A stretch of DNA of 36,841 nt from Psychromonas hadalis ATCC BAA-638 (lineage in GTDB: Bacteria > Pseudomonadota > Gammaproteobacteria > Enterobacterales > Psychromonadaceae): assembly GCF_000420245.1 (NCBI RefSeq), contig NZ_ATUO01000016.1, positions 1 through 36,841 of the forward strand, given 5' to 3'. Both the position numbers and the translations under genes were made by a program. This document shows, one piece after another, positions 1-10,400 of this stretch. The notes under the pieces are model-generated. The model saw only the letters and a program-made list of their open reading frames with translations. It searched no databases and had not been told where the DNA came from. How positions within the stretch are numbered: position 1 is the stretch's first letter; each line of letters starts with the position of its first letter.

Positions 1-12
1 CGAAATGCAGGC

Positions 13-41
13 ACAAAAAAGCCCACGCAAAACGTAGGCTT
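13..41 (-). terminator. Rho-independent terminator of gapA
   Basis: Read on the minus strand, AAGCCTACG and CGTGGGCTT (33-41 and 19-27) form a 9-bp stem with one U-G wobble and a short T-rich loop. It is followed by a run of six T (15-20). It lies about 25 bases past the gapA stop codon. Confidence 0.85.
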
Positions 42-65
42 AAAAAATTTTGACTAGGTTATTAC

Positions 66-1061
<996 letters not shown>

Positions 1062-1101
1062 TTAGATCCTTTTGGATGGTTTGATTTTAAAACTTGGCTT
1101 C

Positions 1102-1107
1102 ATTATA
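1102..1107 (-). promoter_or_regulatory. Possible gapA -10 element
   Basis: TATAAT reads on the minus strand 44 bases before the gapA start codon. The -10 match is perfect, but the -35 region is poor, so this is only a candidate. Confidence 0.35.
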
Positions 1108-1408
1108 GATATCAAAAAAAACGTAGACTTGATGTTGGTCAAGTTACTTGCTCTGAAAACTACAATTAATTAATAAAATTACCAATTTACAAACAAATTT
1201 TATCATTCTGTTGTTTTTTTAAACGAATGACCCTGTAATTAAATTACGTAGCCATATTAAGTGCAATTTCACATAAAAGAAAGTAAAACCCTATTTTTAC
1301 TGATAATTGTCACTTTTTAAGGAATTTGTTGGTGCACTTTATTTTATTGCGTGATTAAGAGATCAAAAAATGAGATTTATAAGAACAAATTGAGTGATTT
1401 AATTAAGC

Positions 1409-1439
1409 AAGAAGGGATAACTAACCGTTATCCCTTCTT
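1409..1439 (-). terminator. Terminator after yeaD (perfect 13-bp stem)
   Basis: AAGAAGGGATAAC (1409-1421) and GTTATCCCTTCTT (1427-1439) are perfect complements around a 5-base loop. The hairpin lies 30 bases past the yeaD stop. The better T-run (TGTTTTTG) is on the plus-strand side, so it may work in both directions or act as an mRNA-end stabiliser. Confidence 0.7.
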
Positions 1440-1469
1440 CTGTTTTTGTGTAATTAAATAACGAAATGG

Positions 1470-2363
1470 TTATTTAATGAGTGTCGATAGGGTGTGTTTT
1501 TTACCCGCTTGAACAGCTTGACCCGTTTTTTCTGTAATTGTTGATTCAATACAAAGCATTGTTTGGTAACCGTCATCGGGCATATCAGCAAAGGCTTTTG
1601 CGCCTGCTATCCAAGGACTCCACAATACTTCAGAGTCATTGCCTTTATTGGTAATGGTTAACGTGCGTTGCAGTTGCTTATCTTCAAGTAAGATATCACA
1701 GTTTGATTTTTTATAAATAGAGTCGATTGCTTGATCAATTAAGAGTGTCTGACCGCCTGTTTCTAATTGCCCTTTATTGAGGGAATTATAAAATTGCTCA
1801 TTTAAACCCGACACGGTGATCGCGTCTGGCGTACTAATATTAAGGTAGGTGTGTAATGCACTGCGATAAGTAAATGGTGTATCACCTTTGTTTTCAGTGA
1901 TTAATTCAAGTTTTAAGTGCTTATTAAGGGTCGCTTTTAGCGTTAATTCAAATGGATAGGGCCACAATTTGAGCGTTTCTTTACTACTATATAGCTTTAG
2001 TTCTAATTCAATGCCCAAATCTGACTCAGTTATCTGACCAATGCTCCATTTACTGGTGCGTGCGAAGCCATGTGAAGGCAATCCTTCTCCTAATTCAGGT
2101 GATGCCGCACCAAACCAAGGCCAACAAATAGGCACGCCACCACGAATCGCTTTTTTATCATCAAAAATAGCGGTTTTGCTTAACCAGATAATAGGTTGTT
2201 GCTGTGTTGGCTGAAAATGGATCAGGTGACCGCCATGCAGTGAAAATACCGCGTTTAATTGTTTATGCTCAATGACTAAGAATTCAAAACCTTCATTATT
2301 TGCTTTTAAGCTAACAGAAGGAGAAAGTAATTTTAGGGTATTAAAAGAGAGATGAGAAATCAT
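1470..2363 (-). CDS. yeaD: D-hexose-6-phosphate mutarotase (aldose 1-epimerase family, YeaD type)
   Basis: Predicted cytoplasmic enzyme that interconverts alpha and beta anomers of glucose 6-phosphate and related sugars. The 297-residue length fits the YeaD subgroup of galactose-mutarotase-fold proteins. Family marks are RGGVPICWPWFG (residues 74-85), the LPSHGFAR stretch with His98, the likely catalytic His171 in SALHTYL, and the likely catalytic Glu273 in CIES. It sits beside gapA, as in enteric bacteria, which supports the YeaD rather than the GalM assignment. The ribosome site before the chosen ATG is weak (TAGGC), and no better in-frame start is visible. It is divergent from malQ, so it borders a sugar-polymer operon whose products feed glucose phosphates. 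Confidence 0.9.
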   Translation of the reverse strand: MISHLSFNTLKLLSPSVSLKANNEGFEFLVIEHKQLNAVFSLHGGHLIHFQPTQQQPIIWLSKTAIFDDKKAIRGGVPICWPWFGAASPELGEGLPSHGFARTSKWSIGQITESDLGIELELKLYSSKETLKLWPYPFELTLKATLNKHLKLELITENKGDTPFTYRSALHTYLNISTPDAITVSGLNEQFYNSLNKGQLETGGQTLLIDQAIDSIYKKSNCDILLEDKQLQRTLTITNKGNDSEVLWSPWIAGAKAFADMPDDGYQTMLCIESTITEKTGQAVQAGKKHTLSTLIK

Positions 2364-2654
2364 AAATAAGCCTATACAATGAATTGTAACAAGGGGTTAA
2401 GTTGGTTTTTATTTACTCTATTATGAACGGCGACTCGATGAAAGTAATAAATGAACTTGTGCAAATACTCTCTTAATAATCGTTGTTATATATCATTAAA
2501 TGGCCAGTTTTTTAAAGCAGTTAGCTATTTACCCCCTTTTGTATTGATAATGAATTCACAGTACATCAAAATATGATATAAACGTTCTAGTATTAATCAA
2601 AAGTTAATCTGATACTGTGTTAAACAGTAATATGAATAAATACAAAGGTGTTAT
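2364..2654. other. Divergent yeaD-malQ control region
   Basis: These 291 bases must hold promoters for yeaD (minus) and the malQ operon (plus). A candidate malQ promoter is listed separately. I looked for a MalT-type box and for a symmetrical CRP site and did not find a convincing one. Confidence 0.45.
2555..2582 (+). promoter_or_regulatory. Candidate sigma70 promoter for malQ-glgB-glgX
   Basis: TTCACA (2555-2560) and TATAAA (2577-2582) each match five of six consensus bases and are 16 bases apart. They lie about 75 bases before the malQ start. No upstream activator site was recognised. Confidence 0.45.
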
Positions 2655-4859
2655 ATGACCCGTTCTACTTTAGATATGTTTATGGAATTAAAAGGAATTG
2701 ATCCAAATTTTGTTGATGCTTGGGGAAAACCTGCTGTTGTTTCTGAACAACACATAAAAAATCTTATTAATAAGATGGGTTATGATGCAGATGATGAAAA
2801 AGCGTTACAACTTCATTATAAAGAGCAAGAGAAACAACATTGGTTATCACTGTTGCCCCCTGTGATTGTTGCACAACAATCAGAGAGTTATACCATTGAT
2901 GTTTGTTTACCTATTGATTTTGTAACTGATGCACTTATCTACCAAATTAGCACTGAAGATAAAAAACAAATAAAACAAACGATTACTGCGACGGATTTTC
3001 CGCTTGTTGCGGTAACAGTGATCTCAGAGGTTGAGTTTCAATGTTATCAAGTTGAATTAAAAGCGACTCTGCCACAGGGATATCATCAACTTGAACTTTT
3101 TGAAAAGGGCAATGACGAGCCTCTTGCAACTACCGCCCTGATTATTACACCCTCTGCCTGTTTCACGCCCTCTGATATGGAGCAAGGTAAAAAAATATGG
3201 GGTACCAGTGTGCAACTGTACGGCATTAAAAGTGAGGATAATTGGGGGATAGGAGATTTTAGTGATCTTAAATCATTATTAAAAAATACAGCCGCGCATG
3301 GCGGTGACTTTATTGGTCTTAACCCCATTCATGCACTTTCTCCTGCACTGCCTAATAATGCTAGCCCTTATAGCCCTTCATCACGTAAATGGTTAAATAT
3401 TTTATACAGTGATTTAACCAATATTGCTGAATTTAAAAATGATAAAACAGTACAACAACATGTTAATAATCAAGAATTTAAAGACAGGTTAACAGCGCTG
3501 CGTGAGACACAATGGGTTGACTATCAAGGGGTCACGTCGATCAAGCTTGAGGTTTTACGCTTACTGTTTACTGTTTTAAACAGTGGCGCTGTAAAAAGTA
3601 AAAAGCGTTTAACGACATTTAACCAATATGTAAAAAATAAAGGTGCATCTCTTTTACAGCAAGCGAGTTACGATGCATTGCAATTTAAATTTGTAAAGGA
3701 GGATGAAAGTGCATGGGGCTGGCCAGCATGGCCTGAAGCATTTCAATCATACCAAAGCGCTACAACACAATATTGGATAGAAACGAATAAACAAGAGGTA
3801 TTATTTTGGTGTTACTGCCAGTGGGTTGCTGAGTTGCAACTTGAAGAGGCTGATAAACTTGCAAAATCATTAGGGATGACATTAGGTATATATCGTGATT
3901 TAGCGGTTGGTGTAAGTAAAGGCAGTTCTGAAATATGGGCAAACCATGACCTTTATTGTGAACAGATCAGTGTGGGTGCACCACCTGATATTTTAGGCCC
4001 GCTAGGTCAAAGTTGGGGATTACCTCCTATCTCCCCTGATCAGATGTTTCAAAACGCTTACCAGCCATTTATTGAATTATTACAAGCGAATATGAGCCAT
4101 TGTGGCGCACTGCGTATTGATCATGTGATGGCTCTATTGCGTTTATGGTGGGTACCAGATAATGCAACAGCAGAAGCGGGTGCGTATATCTATTATCCCG
4201 TGCAAGATTTGTTGAATCTACTTGCGTTAGAAAGCCAACGTAACCAGTGTTTAGTTATTGGGGAAGATTTAGGCACAGTGCCTGAGGGCATTGATGTTTT
4301 ATTAGAAGAAGCGGGTGTTTACTCTTATAACGTTTTCTTTTTTGAGCAGGCGGATGATGGCGGTTTTATCTCTCCTGCACATTATAAAAATCAAGCGATG
4401 GCAACACTTTCAACGCACGATATGCCAACCATTAAAGGTTATTGGCATTGTGATGACTTATACCTTGGTAAAGAGTTAGGTTTATACCCTGATCAAGAAG
4501 TACTCGATAAGTTAATAGAGAATCGCGTCTATTGTAAGCAGCAAATTTTAAATAGCGTACATGGTCATAACAACTTACCTGCTGAGTATAATCGTGATGC
4601 GACCCAAACAGGCATGGATCAAACCTTAAATTTTGGCTTGCAAACACACCTTGCACAGGGTAATTCAGCACTGCTTAGCTTGCAATTGGAAGACTTCTTA
4701 GAGATGGAAAAACCCGTTAATGTACCGGGAACCTGCGATGAATATCGCAACTGGCAACGTAAGTTAAGTCAAAATATTGAACAGTTATTTAGCAATAAAG
4801 AGATTAAAACATTACTTGGAAAGTTAACCGAAGCGCGTCAAAACGCATCAGATAAATAA
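2655..4859 (+). CDS. malQ: 4-alpha-glucanotransferase (amylomaltase)
   Basis: Transfers alpha-1,4-glucan segments between maltodextrins, releasing glucose (glycoside hydrolase family 77). At 734 residues it is somewhat longer than E. coli MalQ (about 694), with the usual MalQ N-terminal region of about 165 residues before the catalytic barrel. Family marks are WGTSVQLYGIKSEDNWGIGD, GGDFIGLNPIHALSP, the nucleophile Asp489 in ALRIDHVM, the acid/base Glu537 in IGEDLGTVPEG, and the third carboxylate Asp589 in STHDMPT. The ATG is preceded by AAAGGTG. It is the first gene of a plus-strand operon: glgB begins 7 bases after its stop. Pairing with branching and debranching enzymes suggests it recycles the short maltodextrins released from glycogen. 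Confidence 0.96.
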   Translation: MTRSTLDMFMELKGIDPNFVDAWGKPAVVSEQHIKNLINKMGYDADDEKALQLHYKEQEKQHWLSLLPPVIVAQQSESYTIDVCLPIDFVTDALIYQISTEDKKQIKQTITATDFPLVAVTVISEVEFQCYQVELKATLPQGYHQLELFEKGNDEPLATTALIITPSACFTPSDMEQGKKIWGTSVQLYGIKSEDNWGIGDFSDLKSLLKNTAAHGGDFIGLNPIHALSPALPNNASPYSPSSRKWLNILYSDLTNIAEFKNDKTVQQHVNNQEFKDRLTALRETQWVDYQGVTSIKLEVLRLLFTVLNSGAVKSKKRLTTFNQYVKNKGASLLQQASYDALQFKFVKEDESAWGWPAWPEAFQSYQSATTQYWIETNKQEVLFWCYCQWVAELQLEEADKLAKSLGMTLGIYRDLAVGVSKGSSEIWANHDLYCEQISVGAPPDILGPLGQSWGLPPISPDQMFQNAYQPFIELLQANMSHCGALRIDHVMALLRLWWVPDNATAEAGAYIYYPVQDLLNLLALESQRNQCLVIGEDLGTVPEGIDVLLEEAGVYSYNVFFFEQADDGGFISPAHYKNQAMATLSTHDMPTIKGYWHCDDLYLGKELGLYPDQEVLDKLIENRVYCKQQILNSVHGHNNLPAEYNRDATQTGMDQTLNFGLQTHLAQGNSALLSLQLEDFLEMEKPVNVPGTCDEYRNWQRKLSQNIEQLFSNKEIKTLLGKLTEARQNASDK

Positions 4860-4866
4860 TTAGGTT

Positions 4867-7287
4867 ATGAATATTATGAAAGCAACACAAAAAGAAAAAG
4901 CACCTAAAAAAACGAGTGTAAAAAAAGCAGCTTCTAAAAAATCGGTCACTAAGAAAGCGACCGCTAAAAAGGCGGCACCTAAAAAAATAACCACAAAAAA
5001 AATAACGGCTAAAATAAAGGTAACTAAAAAAGTGAGCAAGAAAGTATCAACCAATGTGGTTAAAAAACAGGAATCACTGCATGTTGAGCATGCTTCATTA
5101 ATTAACCTATTAAAAGAGGCTAAATTAGATAACCCCTTTGAACGTTTAGGTTTGATTCCATCAACTTCTGGTGGCTTTGTATTACGCGTTTGGTTACCCG
5201 ATGCACAAAAAGTAGAACTGTTTGAATTAGGTGCTAAAAAAGCAAAAGCGACATTTGATAAGATAGATAATGCAGGACTGTTTGAGTTGGCATTACCTAA
5301 GCTTAAAGAGAAATTTAGCTATGAGCTAAACGCTTTTTATCAAGATGCAGAGCATCGTTTTATCGACCCTTATCAGTTTCATGATATTGCTTTTGATGGT
5401 TTATCAACACTGCACGAAGCACCACAGAATGTGTATAAAACATTAGGCGCACAGCTGAAAACGGTTACTTGTCATGATCTTGATATTAGTGGTGTGCGTT
5501 TTATCGTTTACGCCCCTAATGCATCAAGTGTAAGCCTTATTACTGAACTTAATCAGTGGGATGGTCAACGCCAACCGATGCAACGCAGTTGGTGTGGGCA
5601 TTGGGTATTGTTTGTGCCTGATATGAAAGTGGGCTGTGCTTATAAATTTGAGCTTAAAGATGGCTTAGGTAACCGCTTACCACATAAAGCCGATCCTGTT
5701 GGCTTTCAAGCAGAGCAATATCCATCACACTCATCGATTGTGGTTGATCACGAAAAATACCAATGGAACGACAGTGAGTGGCGCGCTTCACAAGCGGGTG
5801 ATAAACGTTTCACTGCGATGAGCATCTACGAGGTACATTTAGGCTCGTGGAAACGTAAAAGTGAAAATGGTGTTGAGCGCATGCTTACCTACCGTGAATT
5901 GGCTGCCGATTTAATCCCTTATATGGTGGATATGGGTTATACCCACCTTGAGTTAATGCCAATATCTGAGTTCCCGTTTAACGGTTCATGGGGCTACCAA
6001 CCTGTTGGTTTGTTTGCCGCCACGAGTCGTTTTGGTGATGCTGACGATCTTAAATTCTTTATTGACCAAGCCCATCAAGCAGGTATTGGTATTATTATTG
6101 ATTGGGTACCCGCGCATTTCCCCGCTGACCCACACGGTTTAGCACGTTTTGATGGTACACCGCTGTATGAGTATGAAGATCCTCGTCGTGGTTGGCATCC
6201 GGATTGGAACTCGTATATCTATGATTTTGGTCGCGATAATGTACGTCAATTTTTAGTTGCAAGTGCGTTAATCTGGCTTGATAAATTCCATGTAGATGGG
6301 TTACGTGTTGATGCGGTCGCTTCTATGCTTTATTGGGATTACTCACGTGATGAGGGTGAGTGGGTACCTAATGTCGATGGTGGTAATCATAACTATGAGG
6401 CGATTAGTCTGCTTAAATGGTTTAACGAAGAAGTTTATGGGCAATATCCTAATGCGATGACCATTGCAGAAGAATCAACCGCCTTTACGGGTGTGTCTAA
6501 ACCCACTTTTGAAGGGGGATTAGGGTTTGGTTTCAAATGGAATATGGGCTGGATGCACGATACATTAAGTTACTTGCAACAAGATCCAATGTACCGAAAA
6601 TATCATCACCATGAGATGACCTTTGCAATGGTTTATCACTACAACGAACATTTTGTTTTACCTATTTCACACGATGAAGTGGTACATGGTAAAAAAAGCA
6701 TGATTGATAAAATGCCTGGTGATGAGTGGCAAGCGGCTGCTAATTTACGTGCTTATATGGGCTATATGTATGCACATCCGGGTAAAAAACTCAATTTTAT
6801 GGGCACTGAATTTGGGCAGAGCAGAGAGTGGAATCATGATGGTAGTTTAGATTGGCACCTATTAGATTTTGACAAACATGCAGGTCAGCAACAGTTAGTA
6901 AAAGATCTTAACCACTTTTATAAAAACAACAGTGCTTTTTATGAAACGGATTATCAAACAGAAGGATTTGAGTGGTTAGACCATAGCGATGGTGAAAACA
7001 GCGTATTCTCATTTGTACGTAATAATGCCAAGCAAGATAAACAGATCATCTGTATTTCTAATTTTACCCCTATTCCACGTGAAGGTTATCGTATTCCAGT
7101 GAGTGAATTGGGTGAGTATGAAGTTATCTTAAATACTGACAGTCACTATTACTGGGGTAGTAACTTTTCAATGGGTGACAAACTCGGTGTATTTAATGCA
7201 ACAGAGCAAGAGTGGCAGGGCAAGCCATGTTCATTCACTGTTAACTTACCGCCGTTATCGACTGTTTATCTACGAAAAAAAGGCTAA
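4867..7287 (+). CDS. glgB: 1,4-alpha-glucan (glycogen) branching enzyme with lysine-rich N-terminal tail
   Basis: Forms alpha-1,6 branches in glycogen (family GH13 with an N-terminal CBM48 module). Catalytic residues are Asp482 (GLRVDAVAS), Glu535 (TIAEEST) and Asp603 (SHDEVVHG). Their spacing, 53 then 68 residues, equals that of E. coli GlgB (D405, E458, D526), so this protein is offset by 77 residues. The extra length is mostly residues 1-67, a low-complexity tail rich in Lys, Ala and Thr with recurrent KKA, KKIT and KKVS units, resembling histone H1-like tails. After it come the two N-terminal beta-sandwich regions (about 85-290) and the barrel (about 310-680). The second Met, residue 4, is an alternative start and would keep the tail. 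The ribosome site is weak, suggesting coupling to malQ. Function is secure; the tail's role is unknown. Confidence 0.96.
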   Translation: MNIMKATQKEKAPKKTSVKKAASKKSVTKKATAKKAAPKKITTKKITAKIKVTKKVSKKVSTNVVKKQESLHVEHASLINLLKEAKLDNPFERLGLIPSTSGGFVLRVWLPDAQKVELFELGAKKAKATFDKIDNAGLFELALPKLKEKFSYELNAFYQDAEHRFIDPYQFHDIAFDGLSTLHEAPQNVYKTLGAQLKTVTCHDLDISGVRFIVYAPNASSVSLITELNQWDGQRQPMQRSWCGHWVLFVPDMKVGCAYKFELKDGLGNRLPHKADPVGFQAEQYPSHSSIVVDHEKYQWNDSEWRASQAGDKRFTAMSIYEVHLGSWKRKSENGVERMLTYRELAADLIPYMVDMGYTHLELMPISEFPFNGSWGYQPVGLFAATSRFGDADDLKFFIDQAHQAGIGIIIDWVPAHFPADPHGLARFDGTPLYEYEDPRRGWHPDWNSYIYDFGRDNVRQFLVASALIWLDKFHVDGLRVDAVASMLYWDYSRDEGEWVPNVDGGNHNYEAISLLKWFNEEVYGQYPNAMTIAEESTAFTGVSKPTFEGGLGFGFKWNMGWMHDTLSYLQQDPMYRKYHHHEMTFAMVYHYNEHFVLPISHDEVVHGKKSMIDKMPGDEWQAAANLRAYMGYMYAHPGKKLNFMGTEFGQSREWNHDGSLDWHLLDFDKHAGQQQLVKDLNHFYKNNSAFYETDYQTEGFEWLDHSDGENSVFSFVRNNAKQDKQIICISNFTPIPREGYRIPVSELGEYEVILNTDSHYYWGSNFSMGDKLGVFNATEQEWQGKPCSFTVNLPPLSTVYLRKKG

Positions 7288-7291
7288 TTAA

Positions 7292-9403
7292 GTGCAAGGA
7301 AATTTACTTGAATTAGATACTCATAATCACCCTTTTTCGGTAGCAAGTGGGCAATTTTTGCCCCTTGGTGCCATCTTAGATAAACACAAAGGTGGCTGTC
7401 ATTTTTCAGTGTACAGCTTAGGTGCTTATCGTGTTGAGCTGTGTCTATTTGATCACTGTGAAAAAGAGATCGCCAGCTATGCACTGGATGTGAAACAGGG
7501 ACATTTATGGAGTGTCTTCATCAACAAAGTACAAGCGGGACAGTTTTATGGCTATCGTGTGTTTGGTGAAAACCGTCCAGATAAGGGTTATCTGTTTGAT
7601 GAAAAAAATCTATTAATTGACCCTTATGCCAAAGCGCTAAATCGTGTACAGCACTCTTTTGAAAACCTTGAAAACCGTCATGATGGTGGTCATATTGTAA
7701 AATCGGTGGTGGTTGATGATGCATTTGATTGGGCATCGACTCAAAAACCCTTTATCAGTGATGAACAGCGTATTCTTTATGAAGTACATGTAAAAGGTTT
7801 TAGCCAATTAAACGCTAAAGTGCCACTTGAAAAACGGGGTAAATACCTCGGTTTATCTGATCCTGCGAGTATTAAACATTATAAAAAATTGGGCATTACC
7901 ACGTTACAAATTATGCCTATTTTTAGTTTTATGAGTGAGCCAAGATTAAAATCGTTAGGGCTGACGAATTACTGGGGTTATAACCCGATTAACTTTTTTT
8001 CGCCTGAGTGTCGTTATGCACAATACGATGCGGTTAAAGAGTTTAAGACCATGGTCAAAGAGCTACATGTCGCTGGCATCGAAGTGATCCTTGACGTGGT
8101 TTATAATCATACTGCGGAATCGGGCTTTGATGGCGCGATATTAAGCTTAAAAGGGTTTGATAATTGTAATTATTATACTTTTGAAAAACAGCGTGATAAT
8201 CAAGCATTAGATTACACAAATTACAGTAATCATTCAGGCTGTGGTAATACGGTTAACCTTAATCATCCTTGGTCATTAAAGCTTGCTTTAGACTCATTAC
8301 GTTATTGGGTAACAGAGATGCAGGTTGATGGTTTTCGTTTTGATTTAGCGGTTACTCTAGCGCGTGAAAGTCAGGGCTTTAATGAGCAAAGTGCCTTTTT
8401 TAAAGCATTACTGCAAGATCCCGTTTTAAGCCAAATTAAACTGATCGCTGAGCCTTGGGATATTGGCCCCGGTGGCTACCGTTTAGGCGGATTCCCAAGT
8501 GATTGGCTTGAGTGTAATGATCGTTATCGCGATACAATGCGCTCATTTTGGCGTGGCGATACAGGTCATGTTGCTGATGTTGCAACGCGCCTGTTAGGGT
8601 CGCGTGATATGTTTACCAAACGCTATCGTTCAAATTCAACCAGTGTGAATTATATCTGTTATCACGATGGTTTTACCTTGGATGATCTTGTTTCCTACGC
8701 TGAACGTCATAATTTGGCTAATGAGGAAAATAACCGCGATGGTCATGGTAATAACCTTTCAGGAAATTATGGTGTTGAAGGGATCACTGATAACAAACGT
8801 ATCAATGCACTGCGTCAACAACAAAAACGTAATTTGATCACCACGTTACTGCTTTCACAGGGAACACCTCACTTTTTGTCAGGTGATGAGATGGGTAATC
8901 ACCAATCAGGTAACAATAATGCTTATTGCCAAGATAATAAGCTAACATGGCTTAATTGGACGCTTTCAAAGGTCGATCAGCAATTACTTGATTTTACTTC
9001 ACAGATAATTGCCTTACGCCAAGAGTCGCGTCTGTTTGGTAACCTTGCTTTGTCTGATGATTGTTTAGACGGTTGTGAAAATTCGGACCTGGTTAAATGG
9101 TATCATCCAGATGGTTATTTAATGGACGATGTTGACTGGCATGCTAGTAATTCACAGGCGATTGCGGTTGAACTGCATGAATCTGTTTCTAGTGGAGAGC
9201 ATTGGTTTTTGATTTTAAATGCATCGAGTTATCAAATAGGTTGTCAGTTACCAAAACTTGAAAAAGGACTTATTTGGAAGGTTAAGGTTGATACTGCTTG
9301 TGCAACGGGAGCATTAACCGAGAAGCAAAAAAACATAAAACAGTGTGTTCAACTTAATGGTCATTCATTGATGTTATTAAAGTGTGTGCGCCACCTGACT
9401 TGA
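7292..9403 (+). CDS. glgX: Glycogen debranching enzyme GlgX (isoamylase type)
   Basis: Hydrolyses alpha-1,6 branches of phosphorylase-limit glycogen, releasing short maltodextrins for MalQ. It has 703 residues, against 657 in E. coli. It has an N-terminal CBM48 region (about 18-115) with the family phrase GYRVFGENRPDKGYLFD, then the GH13 barrel with DVVYNHTAESG, nucleophile Asp351 (DGFRFDLAV), acid/base Glu387 (LIAEPWDIGPGGYRLG) and Asp459 (YICYHDGFTLDDLVSY). The start is GTG, 4 bases after the glgB stop, with AAGG about 9 bases before it; no nearer ATG fits. It is the last gene of the operon and ends in a strong terminator. glgC, glgA and glgP are not in this window, so glycogen synthesis must be completed by genes elsewhere. 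Confidence 0.95.
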   Translation: MQGNLLELDTHNHPFSVASGQFLPLGAILDKHKGGCHFSVYSLGAYRVELCLFDHCEKEIASYALDVKQGHLWSVFINKVQAGQFYGYRVFGENRPDKGYLFDEKNLLIDPYAKALNRVQHSFENLENRHDGGHIVKSVVVDDAFDWASTQKPFISDEQRILYEVHVKGFSQLNAKVPLEKRGKYLGLSDPASIKHYKKLGITTLQIMPIFSFMSEPRLKSLGLTNYWGYNPINFFSPECRYAQYDAVKEFKTMVKELHVAGIEVILDVVYNHTAESGFDGAILSLKGFDNCNYYTFEKQRDNQALDYTNYSNHSGCGNTVNLNHPWSLKLALDSLRYWVTEMQVDGFRFDLAVTLARESQGFNEQSAFFKALLQDPVLSQIKLIAEPWDIGPGGYRLGGFPSDWLECNDRYRDTMRSFWRGDTGHVADVATRLLGSRDMFTKRYRSNSTSVNYICYHDGFTLDDLVSYAERHNLANEENNRDGHGNNLSGNYGVEGITDNKRINALRQQQKRNLITTLLLSQGTPHFLSGDEMGNHQSGNNNAYCQDNKLTWLNWTLSKVDQQLLDFTSQIIALRQESRLFGNLALSDDCLDGCENSDLVKWYHPDGYLMDDVDWHASNSQAIAVELHESVSSGEHWFLILNASSYQIGCQLPKLEKGLIWKVKVDTACATGALTEKQKNIKQCVQLNGHSLMLLKCVRHLT

Positions 9404-9438
9404 AAATAGAGCCCCTGTAGGGGCTCTATTTTTTATTT
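9403..9438. terminator. Bidirectional terminator between glgX and the DUF2989 gene
   Basis: AAAATAGAGCCCC (9403-9415) and GGGGCTCTATTTT (9420-9432) form a perfect 13-bp stem with a TGTA loop. T-runs follow on both strands. It overlaps the last base of the glgX stop and ends where the convergent gene stops. Confidence 0.93.
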
Positions 9439-10275
9439 TAAAAGCGGTGCTTTAATGTTAAAAATACCCTCTTCTAATTGTTCATAATAGTGTTCAGCTC
9501 TCTCTTCTAAAGCATCCTCATTAAGAATTACTTTGTCACTGCTTGAGATTCCTTTTTTTAAGATTAACTCTAAATTGATTGGAAACTCATCCTCTTTATC
9601 CTCTTCCTCTGCAATTATTGCCCATACATAAGCTTCTTCAAACTGTTTGTTTTGATAAAAAAGGGTCATCATAGTTGAAAAACTGGAGTGGGGGATTTGA
9701 TTTAATGATGTAGTCATGCTTAATGCTTTATAAAATATATTTAATGCCTCTTGTGGATCATTTTTGGTGTTTACGGCTGCAAGTTTAAACAGCAGGCGAC
9801 TATCGGTAACCTCACTATTTTTCGCGGCTTTCAAGAATATATTACGGGCTTGAAGATTTTGGTGACGAGTCCATAAATAATAAGCAAGCATTGGGTCTTG
9901 CGTGTCTTTGATCTCTTTTAGTTGCTCCTGCATCAACTCTTGCGTTTTAAGGTAGTTATCTAAACGGCGCTGTTTACGATCTTTATTGCGTGTAAATTGC
10001 AGAAAAAGTGTCAGTTCAAGGCATAACTCATACTCTTCAAGCTCTGTAAGTAGTTTTCGTTTATTGATTTCAGAGGGTTCTATTTTATCGTAATAACGAG
10101 CGCGGATCATGGTTGTTCTTTTATAGGGACAATCACCTATTTTATGTATATCCGTACACAGCTCGGGTGAGTGCTTGCAAATACTGCCTATATCATCACT
10201 CCATAGTACATCACATGCGCTTAGTAGCATCGTAGAGAAAACAATTGAGATCTTAATCGCTGTCTTAATAATCAT
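9433..10275 (-). CDS. Predicted outer-membrane lipoprotein, DUF2989 family
   Basis: Function unknown. I start it at the Met of MIIKTAIKIS (10275), giving 280 residues with a clear lipoprotein signal: basic start, hydrophobic core, lipobox LSAC and the acylated Cys21. The longer reading frame to 10407 would put a lipobox deep inside the protein, and its extra 44 codons run through a family-C repeat, so it is rejected. After the signal comes a Cys-rich segment (ICKHSPELC...GDCPYKRTTMIRARY), which I recognise from memory as the DUF2989 hallmark of marine gammaproteobacterial lipoproteins. The rest is helical and charged with TPR-like spacing (about 130-250). It is convergent with glgX and divergent from yeaC. 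The ribosome site is weak. Confidence 0.72.
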   Translation of the reverse strand: MIIKTAIKISIVFSTMLLSACDVLWSDDIGSICKHSPELCTDIHKIGDCPYKRTTMIRARYYDKIEPSEINKRKLLTELEEYELCLELTLFLQFTRNKDRKQRRLDNYLKTQELMQEQLKEIKDTQDPMLAYYLWTRHQNLQARNIFLKAAKNSEVTDSRLLFKLAAVNTKNDPQEALNIFYKALSMTTSLNQIPHSSFSTMMTLFYQNKQFEEAYVWAIIAEEEDKEDEFPINLELILKKGISSSDKVILNEDALEERAEHYYEQLEEGIFNIKAPLLK

Positions 10276-10307
10276 TACTAGAAATATTCCATTTAATAGA
10301 CACACAT

Positions 10308-10360
10308 TTCCGTTGTTACTCAAAATTCTGAATTTTGCATCTTGAATGGCAACGCGTATA
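10308..10360. repeat. Family-C repeat, copy 1 (short, degenerate)
   Basis: The right end GCATCTTGAATGGCAACGCG runs on to TATA at 10360 and matches, inverted, the start of the element at 33557. Bases 10308-10328 look like a decayed opposite end. A small hairpin CAAAATT-CTG-AATTTTG sits at 10321-10337. It lies between the DUF2989 gene and yeaC. Confidence 0.7.
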
Positions 10361-10400
10361 CTCACCATAGAACAATTTACTACAGCCACGGAGAATTTGA

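Noticed and set aside
2364-2654. MalT box or CRP site upstream of malQ
   Set aside because: I found no GGGGA-type MalT repeats and no TGTGA-N6-TCACA symmetry good enough to call.
4981-5002. Programmed frameshift at A7/A8 runs in glgB
   Set aside because: The zero frame is open through the whole gene, and no downstream stimulatory structure or useful alternative product is seen. Simple slippage remains possible but is not a feature.
4860-5054. Minus-strand ORF coding a very hydrophobic 64-residue protein
   Set aside because: It is the complement of the lysine-codon-rich start of glgB; AAA/AAG codons read as Phe/Leu on the other strand. It has no ribosome site and no family.
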